Numbered from the stretch's first letter, positions 14,541 through 23,724 are shown. The stretch: 33,592 nt of DNA from Alicyclobacillaceae bacterium I2511 (GCA_003584005.1 QXHL01000028.1:1-33592), one strand, 5' to 3'. Numbers and translations are program-made. The notes: generated from the sequence alone by a model not told the origin.

Positions 14541-17162
14541 TCACAAAAGCCCAAGTTTACGCGCTTGTGCAATGGCCTCTGTGCGGTTGCGTACAGCCAA
14601 TTTGCCGAAAATGTGGTGGGTATATCCCTTCACGGTTCCCAAGGAGACCTGTAAACGTTGTGCAATTTCCGCATTTTTCAATCCGGAAGCCATTAAGTCG
14701 AGTGTTTCCATTTCTCGGGCGGTCAACGGTTCAGGCAAGATTGCCTGTGGGTTCTGCAATCTTTTGGGTTGCGGTAAACTGAACCATGTTTCCCCCAGCA
14801 GGGCTTTCGTGTAACTGGGTAAATTCGGGAATAAGGGTTCTGTCTCCGTAGTCGCTTGGGCTTTCGGGTTTTCTTTGTGAGTCATCTGCCAGGTCTGCAA
14901 TAGTTCTTGCAGTACCGGGCCCTCGTCGAGAAAGGTGCGACGATATCCCTCAGGCATCCCCAGTGTGAGGGCCTCTGTGAGGTTGGCAAGGGCGGCCGGA
15001 AAATTTTTGGCTTGTTGGAAGGCGAGCGCTTGCAGGCACAAAACTTCAATTTTTGAGCCCAACCGATCTGTCGCCTGGGCAAATCGCAACAGTCGGGTGA
15101 GCAAGTGTAAGACCTCAGTTTGTTTTTCCTGTGCCAACCAGACGCGAGCCAAGGTTATCAACTCAAATTCATTGGTTTCTTGGATAGTGGTGTAATGGGC
15201 TACTCGTCTGTCCGCAACCCACTGTTCTGCACCCGCCAAATTGGCTTCTTCCAGCCATTTGCGCGTTTTGAAAGCTTCCAATACTATCGTCCAGCGGGAG
15301 TGGTTTTTAGAATCGCGTAAAAGTTGTTCTGCCTGGGAAATGGCTTCCCACATTTCTGCCCGCCGGCCTTCGGCCCGCAAGACTCTGGCGTGCAACAGAT
15401 GCGCAGGCACGAGGATACCCAAATCTTTGCTGCGGAAGCCCAACTCTAGCGCTCTCGGGATGAAATAGGTTAATTGTGTCACATCATTCCACTCATAGTA
15501 CAATTCCCCCAGGGTGATAGATCCGTATCCCAACACACCTAGCCCGCTGTGTTTCAGTAAATCTCGCAGTGTGGTGTACAGGTTCTGCAGCCGTCGCAGG
15601 TAGCCTCGTTGTCCCAGGGCAGTGCGCAGAAAATAGGGTTCTCCAGAATTGAGTTCCAGTCCGGCCTGAAAAAACTGACTGTGGCCAGGGTTGTGTATCG
15701 CAGATTGCTGCATGTGGTGGATAGCCTGTTGGGCGTCCTGGCCAATCATGGCCAGGTACCCGCGCAGTGTGTGGTATTCACCCCACAGTGTGGAATCACT
15801 TTCCCCCTGTTCGTCCATTTTAAGTAGAACTTGGCGGACCAGTGCAAGCTTCCGTTCAGCCAAGTTGTGCTGGTTTTGCAAGCTGTAAATCCATGCAGAG
15901 AGTAGGGCCGCCTTGGGATTGGCCTGTAGTGTTTGTGAAGTTAATTGGTTCAACCAATGATGCAGAGTCGAGCGTTCTCCACGATGCAGCAGATTAGGAG
16001 CCAGTTCGTAAATCCAGGTGACGGCCCGTGTCTCGTCAGCGGCCTGCAGAATGTGATGGATGGCTTGGTGTGTCATGCCATGTTCCATCAGCCAGTCGGC
16101 CGCTTTGCGGTGGAGCGAAATCACCCAGTCTGGATGCGTGTCCGCTAGCCTTGTGCGCAGGACATCGGCAAACAAGTGATGATACCGAAACCATGTCTTT
16201 TCTGGATTAAGGGCCACTAAAAAAGCGTTCTCAGCATAGAGACGAGACAATTGCTTGGGTGTATCTGAAAGGCCTGTGATGGCCTGGCATAAAGCGGCGT
16301 TGAATTGCTCTAAAACACAAGTTTTAAGTAAAAATTCTTTTATTTCTGAAGGCTGATTTGTCCACACCTCTTCTGTCAGATACTCTGTCACGAAGGTATG
16401 ACTACCTTCAACACTTTCCAGAAGTTTGGTACACTCGCAGCCTTCGTTCACGGCCATTCCCAAAAGGTGCATTCCCACCATCCAGCCCTCAGTTTTGCTA
16501 TGAATGCGGGCCAGAGAGTCCACATCAGGATGCCAATCAAACACTTCTCGACAAAATTGCCCCACTTCATCTAACGTACAACGCAGGTCCTCAATTCTTA
16601 ATTCCTGTACTTTTTCTTCCGTGCGTAGGCGGCCAATGCGCAAAGGGGGGCGGTTGCGGCTAATGAGGATGAGGTGAAATCGTTCTGGGACGTATTGAAA
16701 CAGGTGCTCAAGTTGATGATGAATCAGTTCCAAATGAATTTGGTGGTAATCGTCTAACACCAACCAAATATCCGCAGATAGGAGAGCAAGTTGGGTTTCT
16801 AAGCTGAGTGTAAACGATTCTGCATCGGCTCCGGACACCGCAGAAACAAACTCTAAGGGGTCTTTAATCAAGTCTTCATTAACCTGGGCAAGTGCTCCAA
16901 GCACGGAAATCCAAAAACGGTGGGGGTCATTATCTCCTGGGTCAAGCGACACCCAGGCTACAGATGTAGACATACTTTGAGCCCAGTCGGCCACAAGCGA
17001 GGTTTTTCCGTACCCGGCAGGTGCATGAACCATTGTCAGCGGGCTGGCACACGCCTGAGCAAGTTTTTGCATTAAGACGGGTCGAAAAACTCGTTGCATC
17101 CGTACGGGTGGACGGGTGATTTTAGTCAGTGGCAATTGCATTCTTAACAGAGAGGACATCAT
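14541..17162 (-). CDS. MalT/LuxR-type ATP-dependent transcriptional activator
   Basis: An 873-residue STAND-family regulator. The N-terminus has a Walker A APAGYGKTSLV (residues 48-58) and a hydrophobic Walker B ending WLVLDDYHQIH. The middle is a long helical repeat (TPR-like) sensor region. The C-terminus is a LuxR helix-turn-helix: LTAREMETLDLMASGLKNAE, then QRLQVSLGTVKGYTHHIFGKLA. Such proteins bind an inducer through the repeat domain, oligomerise with ATP and activate nearby genes. It diverges from the SinI-like gene and converges on the MFS gene. The inducer is unknown. Two ATG codons stand at the start and no strong ribosome binding site is visible; a later Met near residue 8 is possible. 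Confidence 0.9.
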   Translation of the reverse strand: MMSSLLRMQLPLTKITRPPVRMQRVFRPVLMQKLAQACASPLTMVHAPAGYGKTSLVADWAQSMSTSVAWVSLDPGDNDPHRFWISVLGALAQVNEDLIKDPLEFVSAVSGADAESFTLSLETQLALLSADIWLVLDDYHQIHLELIHHQLEHLFQYVPERFHLILISRNRPPLRIGRLRTEEKVQELRIEDLRCTLDEVGQFCREVFDWHPDVDSLARIHSKTEGWMVGMHLLGMAVNEGCECTKLLESVEGSHTFVTEYLTEEVWTNQPSEIKEFLLKTCVLEQFNAALCQAITGLSDTPKQLSRLYAENAFLVALNPEKTWFRYHHLFADVLRTRLADTHPDWVISLHRKAADWLMEHGMTHQAIHHILQAADETRAVTWIYELAPNLLHRGERSTLHHWLNQLTSQTLQANPKAALLSAWIYSLQNQHNLAERKLALVRQVLLKMDEQGESDSTLWGEYHTLRGYLAMIGQDAQQAIHHMQQSAIHNPGHSQFFQAGLELNSGEPYFLRTALGQRGYLRRLQNLYTTLRDLLKHSGLGVLGYGSITLGELYYEWNDVTQLTYFIPRALELGFRSKDLGILVPAHLLHARVLRAEGRRAEMWEAISQAEQLLRDSKNHSRWTIVLEAFKTRKWLEEANLAGAEQWVADRRVAHYTTIQETNEFELITLARVWLAQEKQTEVLHLLTRLLRFAQATDRLGSKIEVLCLQALAFQQAKNFPAALANLTEALTLGMPEGYRRTFLDEGPVLQELLQTWQMTHKENPKAQATTETEPLFPNLPSYTKALLGETWFSLPQPKRLQNPQAILPEPLTAREMETLDLMASGLKNAEIAQRLQVSLGTVKGYTHHIFGKLAVRNRTEAIAQARKLGLL

Positions 17163-17364
17163 AACTCACTGTACACCGCCTCGACACAATTCCACAGACG
17201 CTGGTGATCTTATCATACTCCTTTCATGGTTATTTCATAAGAGTACTAACTTTAGTTAGGTGTTTTCCGTGTCACATTTCTGTAGCGTAAATATTGAAAA
17301 ATGTGTGTCTAATATCACAAAACCCCGGGGAATTGTGGCGGGGGTGGGGTAAGGAGGAAACCGC

Positions 17365-17568
17365 GTGTCCAGGTACAAAAATCGGGTAGGGGTTCCCAGA
17401 AATAAGAACCACAAAGCGGACATTCATTCCCATTCTAAGAACCAGATGTTGGATAAGGAGTGGGTGGACCTAATATTAGAAGCGAAGTCAATGGGTTTGA
17501 CAATAAATGAAATTCGTGCTTTCTTTGAAACAAAAGTTCTTTCCGCGCCCGTCGAGTTGTTCCAGTGA
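17365..17568 (+). CDS. SinI-family antirepressor peptide
   Basis: A 67-residue protein whose residues 29-57 match the SinI domain: LDKEWVDLILEAKSMGLTIN followed by EIRAFFE. In Bacillus, SinI forms a heterodimer with the repressor SinR and releases biofilm and matrix genes. The 28 N-terminal residues are basic, and no DNA-binding helix-turn-helix is present, so this is an antirepressor without its own repressor domain. TAAGGAGG at 17350-17357 precedes GTG 17365. No SinR partner is seen in the window. The 200-bp upstream gap, shared with the LuxR gene, holds short inverted repeats (CTAAC-TTTA-GTTAG; CACATTT...AAATGTG). Confidence 0.8.
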   Translation: MSRYKNRVGVPRNKNHKADIHSHSKNQMLDKEWVDLILEAKSMGLTINEIRAFFETKVLSAPVELFQ

Positions 17569-17634
17569 TATTCAATAGCGTTTTGTAAAGTTCGCCTGTT
17601 TAACAGAAAATGGATTTGAGAGGGTGGGGACTGC

Positions 17635-18228
17635 GTGCAGACGCGAGACCAAGACCTCGGAGCCGATGTATTGGACCAACCGCAGTGGGTGGAATCAGCC
17701 CTTCTACAACTGGAAAAGTGGCAGCAGGTGATTGAAAGTAGTTTGGCTTTATTGCAGACGGGTAAGTTCGCGCAACCTGCTTTGCTGGTTCAAAGGCTTT
17801 CATCCCCCACAGATCAACAACTGCTGTCTATGCTTATGGGCGTGGAGAATCTGGGGGAAGGGGATGTGCCTGAACAGAACCGCTTGTCAGAGCCTCCAAC
17901 CCGTCCTGTTTCTGAATATTTGACGGGCCAGTTTGTGCTTGGATTCCCCCCCGAATCTGTGGCCTTTGCCCCCGTACCCATTGCGATGGCACTGCAAGAA
18001 GTATCACTAATACAAGAATCGTTCCCAATAGATGGATTACCATCAATACAGGAATTGCCACAAATAGAGGAAACAATAGAAACACATGAGACGATTGAAA
18101 ATTCAATCTTGACGATTGGGGCCGCCTTTCGTTTTGCAGATTTACCCTTGGCACCAAGGCGCCGCAGTCGCAAGCGGCGGCGCCAATTGCAGCGACATTC
18201 TAGCCATGCAGCGTCAACAGATTCTTGA
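17635..18228 (+). CDS. Unknown acidic protein with basic C-terminal tail
   Basis: A 197-residue protein I do not recognise. Residues 17-75 look helical (VESALLQLEKWQQVIESSLA and following). The middle is rich in Pro, Glu, Ile and Thr, with many short IQE/IEE segments. The last 30 residues are strongly basic (RRRSRKRRRQLQRHSS). There is no signal peptide or membrane segment. The start is GTG 17635, after a purine-rich GAGAGGGTGGGG. It is 66 bp downstream of the SinI-like gene, so it may be co-transcribed with it. A reverse-strand frame is also open across part of it, so the coding call is moderate. Confidence 0.55.
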   Translation: MQTRDQDLGADVLDQPQWVESALLQLEKWQQVIESSLALLQTGKFAQPALLVQRLSSPTDQQLLSMLMGVENLGEGDVPEQNRLSEPPTRPVSEYLTGQFVLGFPPESVAFAPVPIAMALQEVSLIQESFPIDGLPSIQELPQIEETIETHETIENSILTIGAAFRFADLPLAPRRRSRKRRRQLQRHSSHAASTDS

Positions 18229-18280
18229 GCAGTTTCCTGGGCGTGGGTATTCCCAAGCCCCATTAGAGGTTGTGCCCCCC

Positions 18281-19771
18281 TTAGAGGTTCTTTGCAACCG
18301 CACTGGTACGGTTAATTCGCTTGGCCGCAGATAGGAGCAGGGCAATTGCGGCCATTCCAGCAACGGTCATGTAGCTGTCTCGAAAGGAGGGCACCATTTG
18401 GGCCACAGTGGCCGAACGTTCTGAAGTGGCTCCGTGCACCATGAGAAACACTTGATAGGACAGCCCGCCGAGAGTGACCCCCAACTGCATTCCTAAAGTT
18501 CGGGACATATTCAGAATTCCCCCGGCCACACCCAGCCGTGTCCGTGGCGCACTACCCATGATGCTGCTGTTGTTGGGTGGGGTAAACAACCCTAAAGCAA
18601 GCCCGACAAAAAATAGTCCAGCCATGTAGCCAATCATTGCCGTCGCGGGATTAGATACAAAGGCCAAGACAACACAACCAACAATCGCCATTGTCATTCC
18701 AGCAGAGGTGAGCATGCGGGTGCCAAAATGGTCTGCCAAAGCCCCTGCAACTGGCGTGAAAATGGCCATTCCGATGGGAATCATGGTCATGTATAAGCCG
18801 CTTTGGAAAGGGTCGAGCCGACGCACATATTCGAGGTAAAAGGGTCCCAATAGGGTCACGGCGTACATGACGGCAAAAGACAACACGCCCGTAATGTTAC
18901 CTGTTGTGAATACAGGAATGCGAAACAGACTGAGATCTACCAAAGGTGAAGTAGACCGCTTTTCCACCCATCCAAAAGAGGCCAAGCCAAGCAGGGTAAT
19001 GGCCATGCCAGTCAACACCAACGGAGACCCCCAGCCACTCTTGATTCCAGTGTTTAGCACGTAGATAAAGGCAACCAGCGTAGGGGCTAAAATTGCTGTG
19101 CCCAGGAAGTCAAACGGCTCCCGGTGTTTTTTCCCGGCGTCTGCAGGCAAAATTAGAATTCCCAACAGGGTACCTATAATACCGACAGGGAGGTTGACAA
19201 AAAAGATCCAGCGCCAACCTGCAAATGCCACCAGTGCACCACCAATGGCGGGACCTAGACTGAGCCCCACAGCCTGTGCGCTCCCTTGGATGCCAATGGC
19301 TTTGCCGCGGTCTTTGGCTGGGGTCACCGCTGTGATGATGGAGACACTGTTGGCTTGCAGCATGGCGGCACCGATGGCCTGAAGAACTCGGGCAGCCAGT
19401 AAAAACCATAAGGGAATGGCAATGCCGCACAGTAAGGATCCAATAATGAAAACGGTGAACCCAATGGCATACATCCAACGCCTGCCGAGCATGTCCGCCA
19501 GGCGACCTAAGGGAACAATGAGGGAGGCTAGGGTGAGTAGATAGGTGAGGCTCACCCATTCTACAGTCGCAAGAGAGACATTGAAAGCGGATTCCATTTT
19601 TGGTAAGGCAATGTTGACGATGCTGGCGTCCAGTGCTGCCATAAAGGCACCTACGCAAACAGTGGCCACCACATACCAGTGGTAGCCAGGACGTTTACGA
19701 ACAGTGGGAAGCGGCAACCTGGACCCAAGCGTGGCTTTGGAGGTTGAAGGAACTTGAGAGGATAAAGGCAT
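18281..19771 (-). CDS. DHA2-family (EmrB/QacA-type) multidrug efflux transporter
   Basis: A 496-residue drug:proton antiporter with about 14 membrane helices. Motifs are FMAALDASIVNIALPKMESAF (helix 1, DHA2 signature with the membrane-embedded Asp), LGRLADMLGRRWMYAIGF (helix 2-3 motif A), AAMLQANSVSIITAVTP and GPAIGGALVAFAGWRWIFFVNLP (motif C region). TAAGGAGG lies 9 bases before ATG 19771. It lies 103 bp downstream of the GntR gene on the same strand; a regulator-target pair is likely. Substrates are unknown. Confidence 0.92.
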   Translation of the reverse strand: MPLSSQVPSTSKATLGSRLPLPTVRKRPGYHWYVVATVCVGAFMAALDASIVNIALPKMESAFNVSLATVEWVSLTYLLTLASLIVPLGRLADMLGRRWMYAIGFTVFIIGSLLCGIAIPLWFLLAARVLQAIGAAMLQANSVSIITAVTPAKDRGKAIGIQGSAQAVGLSLGPAIGGALVAFAGWRWIFFVNLPVGIIGTLLGILILPADAGKKHREPFDFLGTAILAPTLVAFIYVLNTGIKSGWGSPLVLTGMAITLLGLASFGWVEKRSTSPLVDLSLFRIPVFTTGNITGVLSFAVMYAVTLLGPFYLEYVRRLDPFQSGLYMTMIPIGMAIFTPVAGALADHFGTRMLTSAGMTMAIVGCVVLAFVSNPATAMIGYMAGLFFVGLALGLFTPPNNSSIMGSAPRTRLGVAGGILNMSRTLGMQLGVTLGGLSYQVFLMVHGATSERSATVAQMVPSFRDSYMTVAGMAAIALLLSAAKRINRTSAVAKNL

Positions 19772-19874
19772 GAAACAAGGCCTCCTTATTAGGATACTTT
19801 AAAATTGTTCTGTGCATGATGTAGTCAGAGTTTGCACACTCTTTTGCAACCACGCGAGTCCATTCGGCTTCCCA

Positions 19875-20609
19875 CTACATTTCTTCTCTGCGTAAACGTA
19901 CTTCATACTGGTACCTGTCTGCCGGGTATCGGACTTGAGAGTATTCCACAGGCGATCCGGACTCGTCTTGAGTGATGCGTGTAATCACCAGCACAGGTTG
20001 ATTTTCGGACATGGCTAAACTTTGGATGTCCTGAGGTGTCGCCGCCTCAGCGCGAATATATTGACTACCCAAAGCAATCCGAATTCCACTGCGTTCGAGA
20101 AAGTCGTAAATATGGTCAAATTCTTCTGGATGTGCTGCCAGTTCGGCCACTGAAGCATGAAAAGGTGCAATAATATAAGAACGTTCTACAAACATGGGTA
20201 CCCGGTTGTCCACATAGGCGGTTCGCGTTAAAGACAGCACCTGTGTGGAGGAAGTCACGTGCAGCTTCTCGGCAATGAGGGGTGGGCATGCACATACTTC
20301 GAGGTGATCGAGTTCTACGTTGACCTCTTGTCCCTGTTGGTGCAATTCTTCAGCAAACCCATACAGTCTAGAGGCCGAGTAGGACCTCGAACGTGTGGCC
20401 ACAAAAGTACCTTTGCCCTGTTGTCGCACTACGTATCCAGCGGAGACCAAATCACCAATGGCCAGTCGGACGGTGGTGCGACTAACTTGAAAGTGTGCCG
20501 ACAGTTCGTGTTCTGAGGGCAGCAGCGCCCCTTCCGGCCAGTGTCCGGATTGAATCGCCGCCAGCAGTTCAGATTTAAGCTGGTGATACAGAGGAGTGCT
20601 TTCCTTCAT
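19875..20609 (-). CDS. GntR-family (HutC subfamily) transcriptional regulator
   Basis: A 244-residue regulator with an N-terminal winged helix (PLYHQLKSELLAAIQSGHWP, LLPSEHELSAHFQVSRTTVR, then GYVVRQQGKGTFV) and a C-terminal UTRA ligand domain (SASRLYGFAEELHQQGQEVN onward, VFVERSYI-type and SGIRIALGSQYIRAEAAT motifs). UTRA domains sense sugar phosphates or other small metabolites; the ligand here is unknown. ATG at 20609 was chosen, with GGGTGAT just upstream; a GTG three codons earlier is the alternative. The efflux gene follows on the same strand, so it may be its target. Confidence 0.9.
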   Translation of the reverse strand: MKESTPLYHQLKSELLAAIQSGHWPEGALLPSEHELSAHFQVSRTTVRLAIGDLVSAGYVVRQQGKGTFVATRSRSYSASRLYGFAEELHQQGQEVNVELDHLEVCACPPLIAEKLHVTSSTQVLSLTRTAYVDNRVPMFVERSYIIAPFHASVAELAAHPEEFDHIYDFLERSGIRIALGSQYIRAEAATPQDIQSLAMSENQPVLVITRITQDESGSPVEYSQVRYPADRYQYEVRLRREEM

Positions 20610-20635
20610 AAGGATCACCCAAATTCTGTAAACTT

Positions 20636-20643
20636 GTTATAAC
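20636..20643. promoter_or_regulatory. Possible GntR/HutC operator GTTATAAC
   Basis: A perfect 8-bp palindrome GTTATAAC within ACTTGTTATAACGT, 27 bases upstream of the GntR start. HutC-type regulators bind GT-N-TA-N-AC-like palindromes. It could equally be the promoter -10 of the regulator gene. Assignment is tentative. Confidence 0.3.
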
Positions 20644-20705
20644 GTCATCATATGAAAGTATAAGGGAGAGTATTGCGAATGACAACTGCACTCGTGACAT
20701 GGCGC

Positions 20706-20729
20706 ACACCCCGAAATGATGTGGGGTGT
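20706..20729. promoter_or_regulatory. Inverted repeat upstream of the MIP18-Crp operon
   Basis: ACACCCC (20706-20712) and GGGGTGT (20723-20729) form a perfect 7-bp stem with a 10-base loop in the 200-bp gap between the divergent GntR gene and the MIP18 gene. No T-run follows. It may be an operator or leader hairpin. I see no clear Crp/Fnr box in this gap. Confidence 0.3.
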
Positions 20730-20819
20730 TACCATCGGTTACGAGTGGCGGATGCCCATTGTGGGGTAGTCTATAGCACATCCTCCAATCTGCCTGGTCC
20801 GTAAAGGAGATGAATCAAC

Positions 20820-21122
20820 GTGATTGATTTAGAACAAGTTCGCTCGGCATTGCAAGAGGTATATGACCCAGAACTAGGGCTAAATGTTGTTGAATTGGGG
20901 TTAGTGTATGATATTTCTGAACCTGCCGACAGAGATTTGGTAATCCGGATGACCATGACCACACCGGGGTGTCCAATGCATGACAATATTAGCGATGCGG
21001 TCGAGTGGGCTGCACTGCAGGTCCCCGATGTCGCTTCTGTGAAAGTTGATGTGGTTTGGGATCCTCCGTGGTCTCCTGAGAGGATGTCTGTGCAGGCCAG
21101 GATGAAGTTGGGAATGGTTTAG
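20820..21122 (+). CDS. MIP18/DUF59-family Fe-S assembly protein
   Basis: A 100-residue stand-alone MIP18 (SufT/PaaD-core) protein. It shows VYDPELGLNVVELGLVYDI, the conserved Cys in TTPGCPMHDNI and the C-terminal VVWDPPWSPERMS motif. Family members assist Fe-S cluster assembly or delivery. Unlike PaaD at the left edge of the window it has no zinc-ribbon tail. AAAGGAGA precedes GTG 20820 by about 10 bases. An ATG nearer the binding site is out of frame. It is the first gene of a likely five-gene transcript; the next gene follows after 13 bases. Confidence 0.87.
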   Translation: MIDLEQVRSALQEVYDPELGLNVVELGLVYDISEPADRDLVIRMTMTTPGCPMHDNISDAVEWAALQVPDVASVKVDVVWDPPWSPERMSVQARMKLGMV

Positions 21123-21135
21123 GGAGGAAATAGAA

Positions 21136-21807
21136 ATGAAAATGGAATCCTTGCGGAGCATTGAATTATTTCGCGATTTGTGCGAGGGAGAATTACAGGA
21201 CGTACGTGCGGTGGCCACCAAACGCGAGTATGGGCGTGGGGAGTATATTTTTATGGAAGGGGAAACCCGGGAGGCTGTGTTTTTTGTTCAACGTGGGTTA
21301 ATCAAAATTTTCAAAGTGGACCCAGAGGGCAGAGAACATATTGTGAATGCCTTAGGAACGGGTCAAATGTTTCCCCATATGGGTTTTTTTAATCACGCCC
21401 CCTATCCGGGCACGGCAGAGGTTTTGTCGCCAACAACCCTGTGGTTAATTGGCACCAACAAATTTGAAGAATTGTTGACATCCCATCCAGCCCTGGTACG
21501 CAAAATGATTGCGATTATGGGGCAAAAAATTAGCCAGTTGCAAGCCAAGCTGCAAGAGTTGGCTTTATTTGATGCACATGAGCGGGTGGCTGCCCTGGTT
21601 CGCCACTTTGGTGAGGAACACGGGGTTGTGGCGCAAGACGGGATTCACATTCATTTACCCATTACACATGGCGAGATGGGGCGAATGATTGGAATGAGCC
21701 GGGAATCAGTGAGTAGAATATGGAACGAATTTCGCCGCGAGGGCATTCTCACTGGGGATAAAGACGATTGGATTTTGGATAAGGGTTGGTTTGAACGCGG
21801 AACCTAG
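21136..21807 (+). CDS. Crp/Fnr-family transcriptional regulator
   Basis: A 223-residue regulator with an N-terminal cyclic-nucleotide-binding-like beta-barrel (GEYIFMEGETREAVFFVQRG, GTGQMFPHMGFF), the long dimer helix (KISQLQAKLQELALFDAHER) and a winged helix ending HGEMGRMIGMSRESVSRIWN. It has only one Cys (C17), so it cannot hold an Fnr-type [4Fe-4S] cluster. Sensing would have to use another ligand such as haem/NO, or a partner. Its place inside the operon suggests it controls the neighbouring redox genes, which is an inference. GGGAGGAAAT precedes ATG 21136. Confidence 0.9.
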   Translation: MKMESLRSIELFRDLCEGELQDVRAVATKREYGRGEYIFMEGETREAVFFVQRGLIKIFKVDPEGREHIVNALGTGQMFPHMGFFNHAPYPGTAEVLSPTTLWLIGTNKFEELLTSHPALVRKMIAIMGQKISQLQAKLQELALFDAHERVAALVRHFGEEHGVVAQDGIHIHLPITHGEMGRMIGMSRESVSRIWNEFRREGILTGDKDDWILDKGWFERGT

Positions 21808-21896
21808 TACACACGTTGTCATGGTGCCAGGGATGGGTCAGAAACGGGTTGGAGACCCAGTGTATTTGGGCATACAGTGCAAAGGAGATGTGCGGG

Positions 21897-22364
21897 ATGG
21901 GCCGTAAGATTGTGGAATTGGATGTGCGGGAAATTTTACGTCGCAAAGAAGAACCTTTTCAGGGAATTATGCAGACGGTGAATGCGTTAGATCCGCAGGA
22001 TGTGTTGGAACTGCGCGCTACTTTTGAACCCGCGCCACTGCTCCGGGTTTTAGGCAAACAGGGCCTGCGTAGCATTGTCAACCGCAATGGCGAGGACGAC
22101 TTTACGCTTCAGTTTTATCGTGACGAGGCTTCGGCCTTGCCTTACTGGCACTTGGACAATCGTGGCTTAGAGCCGCCCCAACCGATGGTTCGCGCGTTAG
22201 GGTTGCTGGATGGTGTGGACGCCTATGGGCATGGGGAACGGGGACTGGAAATTTGGAATGAACGGGTGCCGGCACTGCTACTGCCTGAGTTAGAGGAACG
22301 AGGCTACCAGTATGAATTTGAGGATGTGGGCCATCAAACGGTAGTCATTCGCATCCATCGCTGA
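21897..22364 (+). CDS. Double DUF2249-domain protein
   Basis: A 155-residue cytosolic protein with two successive DUF2249-like halves. Half one (residues 1-80) is KIVELDVREILRRKEEPFQG, NALDPQDVLELRATFEPAPL and DFTLQFYRD. Half two (about 90-155) is the degenerate copy DAYGHGERGLEIWNERVPALLLPELEERGYQYEF. DUF2249 proteins are often encoded near nitric oxide and denitrification genes in genomes; their biochemical role is not established. AAAGGAG at 21881-21887 sits 9 bases before ATG 21897; another ATG at 21888 abuts the binding site. The 90-bp gap after the Crp gene may hold a secondary promoter. Confidence 0.75.
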   Translation: MGRKIVELDVREILRRKEEPFQGIMQTVNALDPQDVLELRATFEPAPLLRVLGKQGLRSIVNRNGEDDFTLQFYRDEASALPYWHLDNRGLEPPQPMVRALGLLDGVDAYGHGERGLEIWNERVPALLLPELEERGYQYEFEDVGHQTVVIRIHR

Positions 22365-22404
22365 CTGGAGCTGCAATGCCAGCAGAGAAAGGAAGTGGGT
22401 GTAG

Positions 22405-23703
22405 ATGGCAGCGCCAATCACCAGCCAAGCTCCGTCCTTTGCCTTGCCAGCCCGCTATATGCTTACCGGGATGGTGGGCCTAGTGTTGTTTGCCGTGGAC
22501 TTGGTATGGCAAGTGAAGTTGTTGGCACAAGGTCAAACTTTTAGTCCGCACGTGATCGCACTTACCCACTTATTGACACTGGCAGTTTTGCTCAGCTTTG
22601 TCATGGGTGCAGTGTACCAATTACTTACGGTTGCCTTTTTAATACCGCTGAAAGCTGAGAAGGCTGGGCGTTTAAATTTTTGGCTTTATTTATGTGGAGT
22701 AATCGGTCTGTGGTATTCCATGAGTTCTTGGTGGCCACTAGGGCTTACGATTTTTGGCACTGTAGTGATGGTGTGTTTGTATCTCTATGCCGGGCTAATT
22801 ATTTGGTCCTTGTCCGACACTGGCGTGTCTGGGGCAATGCGGGGATTTGTCCTGTCCGCACACATTTATCTGATACTTGCAGTGACGGCCGCATGGCTAT
22901 TGGTTTTGTCTTTTACCGTGCCAAGTTTAGCCGTTTGGCAAACAGACCTATTGGCTACACATATTGTGCTGGCGGCGGGGGGCTTTTTTAGTTTCCTGAT
23001 TATTGGATTTTCCTACAAATTATTGCCGATGTTTACGCTCGCACACGGTTACACCACATCCCATCAGAAATACACACAGGCGCTGTTACATCTGGCGTTG
23101 TGGAGTTTGCTGACAGCGGTTTGGCTGCATGGGGCCACCTGGGTCACAGTGGGGGGACTGCTGGCCTTGGCGGGATTTGGCGTACAGGTGTGGGATGTGC
23201 GAGACATTTTCAAGAAACGAATGCGGAAAAAAGTTGACTTGCCAATTCGCGGCGTAGCGACAGCGTTTATCTTGGCGTGTGTGGGAATGTCGGCCATTGC
23301 TGTAATTCCCTGGACGGGTGCCGGGCTGGTTGCTTGGCAAGACCTGATTACCTTTTATCTGTTGGGGGTTGTGGCCCTTGTGCTGATGAGTTACGCCTAT
23401 AAAATTGTTCCGTTTTTGATTTGGACAGAGCGTTATGGAAAACACGTCGGCAAGTTAAAAATCCCACTCATGGCTGACCTGTTAAACCTCCAGCACAGCC
23501 GTTGGGTGTACAGCTTATTTGGCAGTGGACTACTGATTTACCTGGTAAGTTTTGCACGATTGTGGCCATTGGGAGTATGGGCTGGGGCAGGATTGCTGTC
23601 CATTGGGGTATTAATCTTTGTGTGTCAAATGTTTTATGTACTCGACCTGCGCAAACTGCCTAAAGAACTGCGTGCGGGAAAGCCTTCCGGACAGGAACAA
23701 TGA
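22405..23703 (+). CDS. 12-TM haem-copper-oxidase-subunit-I/NnrS-like membrane protein
   Basis: A 432-residue integral membrane protein with about 12 helices. Conserved-looking intramembrane histidines occur in HVIALTHLLTLAVLLSF, LSAHIYLILAV, DLLATHIVLAAGGFFSFLII and FTLAHGYTT, as expected of a haem-binding relative of cytochrome oxidase subunit I or NnrS. It lacks the full oxidase ligand set by eye, so a catalytic oxidase is unlikely. NnrS-type proteins are linked to nitric oxide tolerance. GGAAGTGGGTGTAG precedes ATG 22405. It is flanked by the DUF2249 and radical SAM genes in the same direction, with 21-40 bp gaps. Confidence 0.65.
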   Translation: MAAPITSQAPSFALPARYMLTGMVGLVLFAVDLVWQVKLLAQGQTFSPHVIALTHLLTLAVLLSFVMGAVYQLLTVAFLIPLKAEKAGRLNFWLYLCGVIGLWYSMSSWWPLGLTIFGTVVMVCLYLYAGLIIWSLSDTGVSGAMRGFVLSAHIYLILAVTAAWLLVLSFTVPSLAVWQTDLLATHIVLAAGGFFSFLIIGFSYKLLPMFTLAHGYTTSHQKYTQALLHLALWSLLTAVWLHGATWVTVGGLLALAGFGVQVWDVRDIFKKRMRKKVDLPIRGVATAFILACVGMSAIAVIPWTGAGLVAWQDLITFYLLGVVALVLMSYAYKIVPFLIWTERYGKHVGKLKIPLMADLLNLQHSRWVYSLFGSGLLIYLVSFARLWPLGVWAGAGLLSIGVLIFVCQMFYVLDLRKLPKELRAGKPSGQEQ

Positions 23704-23724
23704 CTGCTAACGGAGCGGAGGAAA

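Noticed and set aside
14468-14541. Terminator between the convergent MFS and LuxR genes
   Set aside because: Only a 5-bp CGGAC/GTCCG stem without a T-run on either strand.
21136-21807. Oxygen-sensing Fnr with a [4Fe-4S] cluster
   Set aside because: Only one Cys in the whole protein.
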